From NCBI GenBank assembly GCA_036940085.1, contig JALLBK010000188.1:1-36284 (forward strand): a stretch of DNA of 36,284 nt. Direction: 5' to 3'. How positions within the stretch are numbered: the first letter of the stretch is position 1; every line of letters starts with the position of its first letter. The DNA is from Discostella pseudostelligera (lineage: Eukaryota > Bacillariophyta > Thalassiosirophyceae > Thalassiosirales > Thalassiosiraceae). The notes below the pieces were generated by a model that was not told the origin of the DNA, ran no database searches, and was given only the letters and a program-made list of their open reading frames with translations. Both the position numbers and the translations under genes were made by a program. This document shows positions 12,160-22,247 of the stretch, one piece after another.

Positions 12160-12282
12160 ATTGGGAAGGGCTGAGCGTCGTCTTTCTCAATTTTCTTTCC
12201 TCTTTCTCGATCCATCATTTCCTACAGGAGGAATCAATACATATCAAATTCACGATTTTCTAATGGACAGTCTGGCCTGCGC

Positions 12283-12312
12283 TTTTCACGATTTTCTTCG
12301 GGACAGAGGGAG
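12283..12312 (-). repeat. Right terminal inverted repeat of the mariner-like element
   Basis: Perfect inverted match to 10871-10900, followed by TA at 12313-12314. A partial copy of its inner part (TTCACGATTTTCT) recurs just inside, near 12250-12262, and may be a subterminal transposase-binding repeat. Confidence 0.95.
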
Positions 12313-12515
12313 TACTACTCTCGAATAGTCTCGAACTCTCGAACTTGTGGCTGGTCTGGTCTCGGACTCTCGCGAGACCAGTTTTCACCCTTCGAGACCA
12401 AGCCCTACAATCCACAATCACCATCTCCCACCACCTCCACTGCCGACGACGCTCAAATTGTAATAACGATCACTGCTCCTCTCTCCTTCTACCTCCTATC
12501 AGAGAGAAGGAAAAA

Positions 12516-13372
12516 ATGATGCAATCATCATTCGTTGCCTTTCGCCATTTTTCGTGCCCATGTTCCATGCAGCAATACCCTCGACCGGAGCTGAAGTTTC
12601 GTCGACAAGAAATTGGCGGTAGTTTATCACCGTTACCGATATCATTTCGCGAATCGTCGACTGCCGTCACTCATGCCGCAATCGGGTCGAGTGGCGAGTA
12701 TATTCCCATAGAGATTGAAAAGAATTCACAACATAACTCTAGCGAACAGAACGATGATCCGTCAATGTTTTTGGAACTCATGACCCCTATTGCATCTGCC
12801 AAGCCGGATCAAATGAGTGCATCCTCGTTGGCATACCTGGGAGATGTCTTATTCGAACTATTCGTTAGATCACGTTACGTATGGCCAAGTCGACGGATGT
12901 CTGATTTGCAGAACAAGGTTGTTTCTGTTGTCCGTGGTAAGAACTTATCATGTCAATACGTCGTAAAGCATGCATCGTACATCCAGTGATCCTCATTTGC
13001 TATTGTATATTAACTTAACTTTCAACGTTCTTGCAATATTTTTCAGCCGAGGCTCAATCATTAATGTTACAGAAGTAAGTATCACACAATAAATGGTGCC
13101 AACTTCTATTTCGTTAAGCCACAATCTCATCAAAGAACAACAGATTCGTCGAAATGTTCCCTCTCACTCCGACTGAGCATAGCGTGTTGGCAAGAGGTCG
13201 GAATGCTAATCTAACAGCAAGTAAAAAAAGCAAAGGCGCAAATGCTACAGCCTATCAGGATTCGTCTGCGTTTGAGGCCCTTCTAGGTTATACTTACATA
13301 TGCGACAAACATCGATTCAGTGAAATGATAAGTTGGATGAAGAGGGAATTGGATGAGCTCGATGCTAAATGA
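12516..13372 (+). CDS. Mini-ribonuclease III (MrnC-type), probably organellar
   Basis: Exons 12516-12936, 13047-13074 and 13144-13372 give 225 residues. The introns are GT-AG (110 and 69 bp) and the middle exon is only 28 nt. The catalytic half-sites are LAYLGDVLFELFVR (Asp110) and AFEALLGYTYI (Glu194), with VLARGRNAN between them, the hallmark of Mini-III. These enzymes are dimeric RNase III catalytic domains without a dsRNA-binding domain and mature 23S rRNA in bacteria and plastids. The N-terminal 80 residues are extra to the domain, rich in Ser, Arg and aromatics, and probably act as an organelle targeting peptide. The start is the first in-frame ATG, one of a tandem pair. The mariner-like element lies 203 bp upstream. 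Confidence 0.88.
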
Positions 13373-13497
13373 ATGACAACTCAAATGAGTTGACTTTGCT
13401 TCACTGGGTGTTTTGCATTCCAGTACAACCAAGCATTCGGAGAGGGTCGAATATTGATGCCTTTTGGTAGACACTCCTTAATAAACGCTGTACTGAG

Positions 13498-15442
13498 TTA
13501 CCATTCCAACTCGTATCCATTGGAGGCTGCATCCTCGGCGATACCAAAATCATGCACACAAACATACTCATTCATTCCATTTGTAACCAACAACTCACGC
13601 CCGAGACAAGCAAGACTAGACACAGAACTAAATCCTTCCATTCGAAATAGTTCCTTGCCCGAGGATGCACTCCACACACAAACGGATCCATCTTGGCCAC
13701 TCGTAATAAACTTTGACGCATCGTGGCGACTCTGTTGTGCTATGCATGTTACAGGACCATCATGTGAAGGGGAGAATATATGTGCTCTTCGCTTCATCCG
13801 CTGTGATGAAAGTCGTGGCCAGTGTTCCATTCGAATACTTGATGACGTTTTCTGTGATAAGATTTCCCTGTTTCAGTGGGGCGGGTAGAACGAGCACATG
13901 CAACAAATTAGAACTGAAAGTCATGTGCAGCAGGTAGCCATGACATGGTAACACAATTACTCGCCATTGCTTCACTGAGCCGTCTTCTCCTCCTGTTAGT
14001 AAAATGAAGCTGGACGGTCTTGGATTTAGCCCTTTGCTGCCATCTTGACTTTCATCCGTGGCACGTAATCTAGCTGAAGATACAATTGTTCCATCTCCAC
14101 CACACTTGATTGCAGTGACTGATTCTCCTTTTCCACTGTCCATACCATGCGCTCGAAAGCAAAGATTTGGCGAAGGGCATTCAGATGAAACGATTGCAGT
14201 TGCAAGTAGGTCCATCACCCTGAATCCCACAACATAGCCGTTCGATGTACCCAAGAATATGACATCGTTGCCAACCTGGCTATTGTCCCTAAAGTCATCG
14301 TCCCACGAAGATGGATTGAATACATCTGCGCATGTGAGTGCGCCGCCAGCCAATGCATCTGTGCACTGACACGAAGTGATCAACTCGCCGTTCCCATCTA
14401 GATTCCAAAGAGCAAATGTTCCATCTCGACTAGCAGAAAATAAAATATTCTGCACATCCGCATCATTTCCATTTGGATGAAGAATCATTGACTGCAAAGA
14501 AATAATTTCGTTGTGATGGACTCCACTGAGAATTGATGATTGCATTTCAGTTGTGCTGTCGCCGCTAGAGTATCGTAAGTTCGTCATCGAAATTTCTCCT
14601 GAGCTACCCGGTGCTGCACAAATAATTCCATCACAGTCTTTGTCTTCGAACGAATCAATGAAAACTAGCTTGTTTATTGCTTCTCCTTGCTCAGATGCAA
14701 GAAATTGGTATTTGATTTGAAACGACGATTGATTCTGTGAAACTTTTCCATCGCTTCCTGCCATGTGCTGTTGGTCATCATTCAGTCTATCCTTCAATTG
14801 ATCAGCACTCATCCATTCTTTTTCCACACGTGCAACCATTCCGGTTGTATTATTATTTTTCCCTGCATCTTGATCTGCAATAAGTTTCGGCACCGCAACG
14901 AAATTCGTCAAATACTGATTTCCTAATTGGATGATGAAAACTGATCCATCAGTCCTGCCGACGGCAACTGCATAGTCCTCGGGTGATAAACTATCTTGGA
15001 GCAATGAATCTATGCAGTCGGATAAAGTAGGTGCTGCCACAACAGACACATGAATTGGTCTGTCCTCCATATTCATTTCTGTGCCTGAAGATTTATCCAA
15101 CGCAAATCCTCTCACACTCCAATTGCCACGACGCCAATTCCTTGCCAACTTGGCATCATAGGCGGCTTCGGCACCCTTCACCTCGCTCATCCTTGATAGT
15201 AGACTTGACATGTTTCTGTCTGAGGAGGAGCTCCCTCCGAAATTGTCATTGGTATCACTAAAGTCATTGAAGAAGAAGGTATCACCGTCATTGCTGCCAT
15301 TGTCGTTTGATGATGATCCTATCCTACTAACCATGCATCTCTGCGGACGAAGGATGGTGAATGCACTTGAGCCTCCATTAAGAGCGGATGCAATGAGTGC
15401 GAGGGCACCATAGGTGCTGCGATATTCTCGAGTTCGTGGCAT
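13498..15442 (-). CDS. WD40-repeat protein with plastid-type presequence
   Basis: Exons 15442-13961 and 13851-13498 give 611 residues. The 109-bp intron (13852-13960) has GTAATT and CACAG ends and restores the repeat frame; reading through it stops early at 13760. WD40 blades are visible as DGTFALWNLDGNG, GGEDGSVKQW and SGQDGSVCVWSASSGKELFRM, followed by a closing GMNEYVCVHDF. The leader has a hydrophobic core (residues about 12-22), then GGSSAF-TILRP with Phe28, which fits the diatom ASAFAP plastid motif. WD40 propellers are protein-docking platforms; no catalytic domain is present. A low-complexity Ser/Asn/Asp stretch follows the leader. The gene converges on Mini-RNase III (125 bp between stops). 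Confidence 0.82.
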
Positions 15443-15768
15443 TGCGTCGTAGGGTATTGTGTCCCCAAGTCATTCCATGATGTGGTGCATACGGTTACTG
15501 TTCACCGCTGTTGCTATTGCTGTTGCTGTTATGTTGCTGTTGTGCTTCTCTTTCTCTTGTTTGATTGCGCCACTTCCCCTTCCCGCCAAAACTTGGCTTC
15601 CACGGGGATGCGAAATCTAAAATCTAAGTCTCAATCTCAGACCAAACTTTTGGCGGAAGCAATTCCACTGCTACGATGGTTCGATCAGCAAGATAATTGA
15701 GATGCGATGTGGCCAGAGTATTAAGCTTTGGTGTTACTACCTATCTGAAACCAACTTACAGCTCGCGG
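15443..15768. promoter_or_regulatory. WD40 promoter region with E2F-like site
   Basis: The 326 bp between the WD40 start and the end of the GPD gene carry TTCCCGCCAAAA at 15580-15591, a good E2F consensus on the minus strand, and a related TTTTGGCGGAAGC near 15646. It also has a GTT/GCT simple repeat (about 15502-15545). No gene is supported. Confidence 0.4.
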
Positions 15769-17215
15769 TCACAGTTTTGAAGCAATTGATGCTGTTTCAA
15801 TCACATGTATTCCTGCTGTGATTGATGCAACTGGTCTCCCAAGAAAGGCAATTTCGTAGATTGATCGAAAAAGGGGAAAGGAGTTTAGCATATTTCTGCT
15901 TTCCAACAACGCGTAAACTTCTTTCGCGGCCAGCGTTCCTTGTAATTTCTGACCATTTAGCAATTTGACTTCAATATCATTCCATAGACAATCTGTTTTC
16001 GAACATCCCAATTGTAACTTTGCAAACTCTTCACCGCATCGTCTATTGCGTCCTCCGTAGCATGTTGTAATTAGATCTGCGATACCACAACTCTCTAATA
16101 TGGTACTTTGTTGAACTCCTTGGAAGAAGGTCGAACAAAATCTTGCCATCTCTGTTGAAGCAATATGATCGCGGGCAATATGAGAATGAAATTGATTGGA
16201 TATTTAGACAAATATGGCAAGGAATCGACTCACCCAACAACCCTACCCTCAGAAGTGCAGCTTTCGTGTTACCACCCAAGCCCAACCCATCGACAAATCC
16301 AGCTCCAAGTGCCACAATATTCTTCAATGCCCCGAACGCCTCTGCTCCAGCGACATCTCCTATTCTCGATACACGAAAGGTCGGTGGTTCATCAAAGATC
16401 AGACGAGTCTTCTCATTCATTCGATCGCCGTTGAAATTACATGCTAGCGTCGACTCGCACATGTCTTGTCGAGCCACCTCATCGGCAATATTCGCGCCCA
16501 TGAGAACACCACATCGAAATCCCCCTCCCATTGCTCTTTCTATTGACTTTGATATTAATACTGGTAGTTTCGTCTCTTTGTCAAAATCCAAGCCCTTGAT
16601 TAGACTTACGCCTCTGCATCGTGTTGGATGAACATTTTCCCGAATGGTAGGTAACAATCTCGGCAGAAATTGATGTGGTAATACAAACACCAGCAAGGTT
16701 GCATTTGTACATGCCTCCTTCAAATCGGGAATAGCGTAGACATTGGAGGGTAATTTCACACCTGGGAGATATTTGACATTTTCATGATGAGTATTGATCA
16801 CGTCACTGAGATTTGCCGTCACATTGTTTGGTGACCCTGGTACAGTAACTTGTTCTTCAAATACCCACATGTTCACTCTGTCATTGCAAAATGGCAGGCG
16901 GGCGGCATTTCTACCTATTACTGTGGCAATGGCAGAGCCCCAATTTCCACTGCCGATGATGCATATTTTTTCTTCTTCCGTTGTCATTGTTGTGTCGATC
17001 GGGACGTTGTCGTTGATATTGATGTCGATGTCGATTTCGCCCCCGCGAAGATGATGGATTATATTCGGTGATGGGATCTGATGCTGTTGTAGAGAAAAGG
17101 CGCGTCTAATATCAAGTCTACCACCGACAATGGAGCACATAGCAGTGCTCGATAATGAGATTATTGCGGTGACTAGGATGACAACGAGCTGGTGTGAACA
17201 ACGGTGCACCACCAT
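15769..17215 (-). CDS. NAD-dependent glycerol-3-phosphate dehydrogenase
   Basis: Exons 17215-16234 and 16151-15769 join across an 82-bp GT-AG intron to give 454 residues. The enzyme interconverts dihydroxyacetone phosphate and sn-glycerol 3-phosphate with NAD(H), feeding lipid and glycerol synthesis. Visible motifs are the Rossmann ICIIGSGNWGSAIA, the LVFVLPHQFL strand, SLIKGLD, and the active-site block GALKNIVALGAGFVDGLGLG (catalytic Lys) followed by NTKAALLR. Exon 2 supplies SCGIADLITTCYGGRNRR. About 80 extra N-terminal residues begin with a hydrophobic signal (VVILVTAIISL), so it enters the secretory route or plastid rather than staying cytosolic. A decayed copy lies at about 20.6-21.2 kb. 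Confidence 0.93.
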
Positions 17216-17527
17216 AGACGGACGGACTGAGCCGGGATGGAAAAATAAGTATCCAAGCGATGTCGAATGAGGAGGCGATCTGAATCCTTTCTGCCTCTCT
17301 GAGAATGCGGGTTACTATGTTGTTCTCAAGTATTGCATGGTGTCAGCGTGGAGTGGCTATTCTTAAACTCGTGAAGATGAAGATGATGTTGTACTATCTC
17401 AAGGTCAAGCTATCTCAAGTTCAAGTACGAAGGCCATCATGGTCACATGTTTGTTGTTTGGTAGGAGTAGGAGTTAGGAGTAGATAGCTCCTGTAGGCTG
17501 TTGTACGTTGTACTCCTACCTAGGTAA

Positions 17528-17596
17528 TTTTGGCGGGAGAGCCGCCAGTCTATTTTTTGGCGGGAAAGAGTGGCAACCCCCTATTTTTGGCGGGAA
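17528..17596 (+). promoter_or_regulatory. Triple E2F-like cluster upstream of GPD
   Basis: Three TTTTGGCGGGA motifs occur at about 17528-17538, 17555-17566 and 17585-17596, spaced about 30 bp apart. They lie 313-381 bp upstream of the GPD start and downstream of the membrane-protein gene, so GPD is the likely target. The match is to the E2F/DP consensus TTTSSCGC; binding is inference. The rest of 17216-17835 shows no gene. Confidence 0.5.
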
Positions 17597-17835
17597 CTCG
17601 GATACCCCTGACCACGCACCACTACGCACGATTCTCCTCATGCTTTGATGGAGGCAATAATATTATCATCAATAAGGAATTGCATTTGGCATTTCGTAAA
17701 CTCATCTGATACAGACAACGCTGTTCAACAAATAACCTAGGAGTAATTCAATCTGATCACTGCATCTACCTAATGTTCACGAACCATGAGGCGTGGCCTC
17801 CAACAAGGCCTGACACTTCGGCCTCTCACAACGAA

Positions 17836-20083
17836 CTAAAACGCACATGACTGTACCTCTAACTGAGATTTGTTGCCTATCATCTCTGTTCCTGTACCAT
17901 GTTCACTTGATACGCTCTCATCCGTGCCTAAAAGCCCACAAAAAATGCAGTCACCTAGTTGAGAGTTGTATGAAGAAGATCCGTCATCATTTTGATTCCA
18001 ATAAGATGGGGTGTGATCGACTTTGATTTGGACCTCTCTTCCATTCAGATCTGGTCCTGGATTACCGGCTCGAGTGGTACTGGTGTCATTCCTAGCTGAA
18101 ACTTGGATACTGTTATTTTCGTCGTCAGCTTGTGTAGGATTTGACAGTAGTGACATAAGGTCTGAAGCGGCTCCACGGATATTTTCGAGCGAAATCTCTG
18201 ACATGGCATCCCGGATAGAGTCGTATACTGAACGAAGCGAGATTTCATCTGAACTGTTCTGGAAAGGCCCGCTCTCCTGGCCTATCCCAGAGCACTTGGA
18301 CAATCTTGATGATGATTCACCGCACTACAATTCGAATAGATTCGCACATGAACATGGAACATTGAGAGAGCACTGATTGACCGCAATGAAATAAGTTATG
18401 TACGTGAACGATACTTACATTGGAACGACTAGATTGCTCATCGGACACAGCTGATTTTGAATCCATCTGAAAACAAAAATCCGTCAAAATGCTTGAGATA
18501 CTCTGTGTGAACCATCGCAATCATGAACAACGGCAACTTACGTTGGGAATCTCACCCTTGGAATGGTTACTCTTATACATTTTCATGGAAATAAGCAAAA
18601 GTCCGATACCGAATACGACAGTCAGCAAATACCAACGATTGCTTGTGCTAGGGTTGACTTTGGCAGACTCGAGTGAACTCTCAACAACTTCGACTTTATT
18701 GCTTTCATTTGACGAGACAGCAGAAACAGACCTGGTAGAGCGAAGCCCGGTATCGTCGGCGTTTCGGAGTGAATGAATGAAGTCCTCCCCATTTTCTCCG
18801 GCAAATGAATTCCAAGCCACAACGTCCAGCATCTCTACAGTCGGCAACGAATTGTCCGAAAAGTAAAATAGGCCAGTGAATACAAATCCAAACTCCTTGG
18901 AAGGATCACTGCCAAGTGTGTCTTGGACTTGAATGAGTTCAACGGGGACTGGCGAAACGACGATATAGCTTGATGATCCCTCAATGGATAGGGGAATTTC
19001 CTCCATCTCTTTCAATAAGTGGTTCAAAATGAACAAGGTAAGTTCATTGATATCAACTGACTCTGTTTGAGGATCCGTAAAAAGAGAAAGTGCTAGTGGT
19101 GATACGCCAACTGGATACCATAGAAAAGGTGCGACGTATTGCTCCTCTTGAGGGACAGTGCCAACTTTGTCGAGCGTGGGATTAGTCGTTGGATTTGCTG
19201 CAGTGGGCAACGGTGTTGGATTTGCCGTCAGTAGATTCGTAACAGGCATTTTTGAAGGCTTATTGCTTGGACTAGCTGTAACTTGCGCCAACGTTGGCTG
19301 TTTCGTGAGGTGAGACGAGGATGGCACATACGAGGGATTTGCAGTTGGCTGCCTTGTAGCTGGCATATCAGATGGACGGGTGGTTGGCCTGCTACTATCG
19401 GTCACTTTTATGACCGCGCGTTGAATCGTGGGCTTCGCGGATGGAACCGACGTCGGGGTGGGCTGTTTCGTAGATGGCACCGTATGAGAAGGTTGGCTAG
19501 TCGGATTACCTGGCACTGGCGACATCGGCGTAGGCTGGATCGTTGAGTTAAAAGTTGTTGGCTTGATCGACATTGGATGAACGGTCAAAAATGATGGTTT
19601 CGTGTTAGAAGTTGCGATTGAAAGCGTAGAGATCGACTGCTTTGCGGTCGGACGGTTGGTAAAACTGGTGGGCAGCCCTGCTGGAGTAGAATCGGTGGCA
19701 GAATCGGTGGCGAGCGTCAGCTGATTTGAAGGTGACATTGTCGGCGCATTTATATCCTTGTTGCACCATATGCGCTCTTGATTTCCTGGTAGATCACTCG
19801 CCGCCAGATTGATCTCTTCGACCGATCCGCCTGTTCCAAAGTGCACATCGCCATTCGAGTAGAAGCAGCCCTTGGTTTGGTAATCACCGACAAGAAAGTT
19901 CCCGCCCGCAAACATACTCGAAAACATCGCTTGACATTGCTCCTGGGTACTGCAAACGACGACATCTACTGGTGGCATTCCCTGCGATTCGGCATATCCT
20001 CCATGGAGACAGATAGATTGGATCAAGGGTAACCATATCCATGTGTTAATGAAGGCCATGGACCCCTGTAGCGACCACAACAT
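17836..20083 (-). CDS. Type I membrane protein, one KGCF/RIWC Cys-module, Pro/Thr-rich ectodomain (paralog 1)
   Basis: Exons 20083-18542, 18466-18419 and 18324-17836 give 692 residues; introns are 75 and 94 bp, all in phase 0. Order: signal peptide (about 9-34), a four-Cys module (about 42-108) with CSTQEQC, LVGDYQTKGCF, FGTGG and DLPGNQERIWC, a Pro/Thr/Ser-rich spacer (about 110-320), a conserved juxtamembrane domain (about 330-470) with ILNHLLKEMEE and SFAGENG, one membrane helix (about 484-503), then a cytoplasmic tail of about 190 residues. The middle exon is a 16-codon micro-exon absent from the paralog. I do not know a named family. The layout recalls diatom cell-surface or silica-vesicle (silicalemma) proteins, which is inference only. 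A second Met at 20059 is an alternative start. Confidence 0.8.
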
Positions 20084-20572
20084 GGTCTTCGATTGACGAC
20101 GGGTGTTTCGAAAGGTGAAGATGATGATGTGATACTCGTCCGTGCTAGTGCCGATTGGGTGGACGGCTTGGGCTTGAGTCGCGACCTATCCGACCGACCC
20201 ATCAGCGATATCGATTCAAAAAATGAGGGAGGTGAATTCACCGGTCATGTGCCACTGTCTCGGGAGAATCACAGAAAGAAACACAAATTTAATGTTTCTC
20301 TCGCCCTTTCGGAATTTGTTGCTTTATGTCACTATCACAGCGCTCCCAGCCCTATGATAGCGAGTGATCATGACGATCGCATAAGTAGAATGCAATGGTT
20401 TCAATGCAACGTCTGCTTGACGATGTTGATGCCATAGCTCTCTAAAACTCTATTTATTGCTTCCTTCATGGGGGGGGAGAACGCCAAAACTTGTTCCGGG
20501 CGAGGAGAGGTGGAAATTGATTGTAAATTATGTCCGGCGAGTGCATCCAACATCATCACATCTCGAAGCTTT
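20084..20572. promoter_or_regulatory. Upstream region of paralog 1
   Basis: No convincing gene in 489 bp. A plus-strand frame (20093-20437) is open but has no ATG at its head and no recognisable domain. A run of G residues sits near 20470. The interval runs into the decayed GPD copy. Confidence 0.3.
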
Positions 20573-21245
20573 GAATTCCTTCTTGGCTTGTCGCTCCTTA
20601 AGCCAAACCATCGACGAGCCCGCTTCAAGTGCCACAATATTCTATGAGCCGCACATGTCATGATTTGCATAGTGTACCATCTCCTCGAGTGGAAAAAATA
20701 GGTGGTTGCCATTGCATATGGCCATGTTCTATTATCCGCTGGTGTTGACAGGCATTGGTTCAGGTAGGCATTAGGTAGTGCCGTCGTGCCTCTCCATCGA
20801 CATCTACGCTATTGCACCCTCTAGAACTTCATCACATAAAAATCTCACTCCCATTGCTCCTTGTAATAGTCTCGATGCACTGGTACACCTGAGTTTCTGT
20901 CTCTTCATCAAAAATCCACCCCTATTTGCATCTGCCTACACCGGCAATGCACTGTGTGCACATCATCGCCGGGACGTGTGGGAGGCATTCCACCAATAAC
21001 AGTGCCCCAATTTCCCCACTGCCGAAAGCGAATATTATTGACTCGTCTTTTGCACCAATGAGGGTAATGCATAATGGATGATCGGGGTGCTTCGGACGTG
21101 TGGTCGTTGCTGCTGCCTGCTGCTGTTGTTGATGTTGAGATGCTGTAATAATAATCTACAAAACCTATCTACAGCCAGAATTTTATTCCGGCACTGCATT
21201 GGGTAGTAAGGTTAGTGGAGACCAGGACGACAACATAACGGGCGT
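20573..21245 (-). pseudogene. Decayed glycerol-3-phosphate dehydrogenase copy
   Basis: Blocks match the intact gene in the same order and orientation. About 20600-20643 (shared CAAGTGCCACAATATTCT) matches 16288-16334. About 20790-20930 (shared CTCCCATTGCTC, then a GTCTCTT...TCAAAA block) matches about 16490-16590. About 20975-21025 (shared GCCCCAATTTCC, CACTGCC) matches about 16895-16960, the NAD-binding site. About 21215-21245 resembles the signal-peptide region at about 17170-17200. The frame is broken throughout by stops and indels, and catalytic parts are missing. It probably arose by tandem duplication together with the neighbouring membrane-protein gene. Confidence 0.75.
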
Positions 21246-21388
21246 GCAGATGCCATCATGAGAATGGGGTCAGTGGTTGCCTGCCTACCTTACTACGATT
21301 TCTCTCCGCCTCGCTCGGCCATGCATGATGCAGCGTGCTCTCGTCGGTGGCGGGCGGACGGCGGACGGACAATGGAATGGCGAAAATA

Positions 21389-21442
21389 GCGGGAAGTCAA
21401 CTTTGGCGATAAATGGCGGGAAGTCAACTTTGGCGATAAATG
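21389..21442 (+). repeat. Two tandem 27-bp units with GGCGGGA/GGCGATA motifs in the DUF2997 promoter
   Basis: Units 21389-21415 and 21416-21442 are identical (GCGGGAAGTCAACTTTGGCG then ATAAATG); a third partial unit and another GGCGGGAAG (about 21471-21479) follow. They sit 115-210 bp upstream of the plastid-type DUF2997 gene, so they may be duplicated E2F-like regulatory sites. Confidence 0.6.
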
Positions 21443-21595
21443 GCGAAGATATTTACTTAGGCGAAAATATGGCGGGAAGAAGAACACGTGCTCGCTTTAT
21501 TTCGGAATTCGGCATGTGACAAATTCTTGGCGTCGACAATGGCAATGGTGCCATTCCGCTAGCCTACCCCCAATTACAATAATATCTTCAGTAGT

Positions 21596-22000
21596 ATGAT
21601 GCTCTTTCGAAAAAATATCTTCGTCACTGTCTTGGCAATTGTTGCTGTTGCACTGCCATCCCGGGCTTTCGTCGCCAAACCTACATCATCATCTCCCTGC
21701 ATACGCCGGTCACAACCATTCTACAATTACAATGACGCCAGCAGTGGCGGCAGCGGTGGAGGTGGCATTGAAGAAATTGAATTCCGAATCTATCCCGATG
21801 GTCGTGTTACCGAAATCGTCCGGGGTGTGAAGGGGAAGAATTGTCAATCTGTTACGGAGGCGATTAATAAACAGTTGGGCAATGTAGTGGCATCGTCACC
21901 AACGGAGGAAATGTTTGAGGAGGAGGTTATGGTGAAGTCGACGCTAGAACAGAGAGATGGTGGTGGTGGTGGTGGATGGGATGGGGCGTCTAGTTGGTGA
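21596..22000 (+). CDS. Plastid-type DUF2997 protein
   Basis: Single exon, 134 residues. A hydrophobic signal (about 8-21) is followed by LPSRAF-VAKP with Phe25, the diatom plastid cleavage motif. Residues about 59-96 match DUF2997: EEIEFRIYPDGRV, then GVKGKNCQSVTEAI. DUF2997 is a short domain common in cyanobacteria and plastid-bearing eukaryotes; its role is not established. Gly-rich stretches flank the domain. Two Met codons in tandem mark the start. The gene faces away from the decayed GPD and converges on the membrane-protein gene that ends at 22248. Confidence 0.8.
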   Translation: MMLFRKNIFVTVLAIVAVALPSRAFVAKPTSSSPCIRRSQPFYNYNDASSGGSGGGGIEEIEFRIYPDGRVTEIVRGVKGKNCQSVTEAINKQLGNVVASSPTEEMFEEEVMVKSTLEQRDGGGGGGWDGASSW

Positions 22001-22247
22001 AGAAAGATGACTCTCGTCGTTGATATTGAGGAGGGGGGATTTTGGGGGTATGGCACTTCGAGGGAATGTTTTGTCACGTAGGAACGATGCAGATAAAGGT
22101 TTGGGGAGTTGCATTCCAAGAACAATATTGCCTTCCAATACCCTGCCAGTGCCGTTTCGAGGTAGAAATGAACATTGCATAAAATTAGACATCTATGTTA
22201 TTGTTGTTGCGGGTGGCATGTATAGTGAGACTGCACAGTTGGTGTAA

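Larger units (their letters stand above)
10871..12312 (+). mobile_element. Mariner-like (plant Tc1/mariner/Stowaway-type) DNA transposon, internally deleted
   Basis: The 1,442-bp element is bounded by perfect 30-bp inverted repeats (10871-10900 and 12283-12312) beginning CTCCCTCTGTCCCG, and flanked by TA on both sides (10869-10870 and 12313-12314). The terminal sequence matches the CTCCCTCYGTYCC ends of plant mariner-like and Stowaway elements, and TA is the target duplication of that superfamily. Inside are only the C-terminal part of a transposase and an acidic tail; the catalytic DDE core is missing, so the element is non-autonomous. It lies between two divergent genes, 203 bp from the Mini-RNase III ATG. 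Identical ends suggest recent movement or continued mobilisation by a full-length copy elsewhere. Confidence 0.92.

Noticed and set aside
13454..13888. Plus-strand open frame of 144 codons
   Set aside because: Antisense to the last WD40 exon, whose repeat sequence is convincing on the other strand.
13760..13960. Reading the WD40 gene straight through to a stop at 13760
   Set aside because: The read-through loses the repeat pattern, while splicing 13852-13960 continues with a clear WD40 blade.
20093..20437. Plus-strand open frame of 114 codons upstream of paralog 1
   Set aside because: Does not begin with ATG and shows no domain; likely 5' region of paralog 1.
20401..20712. Minus-strand open frame of 103 codons
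   Set aside because: Overlaps the start of the decayed GPD copy, but its reading does not match GPD or any family I know.
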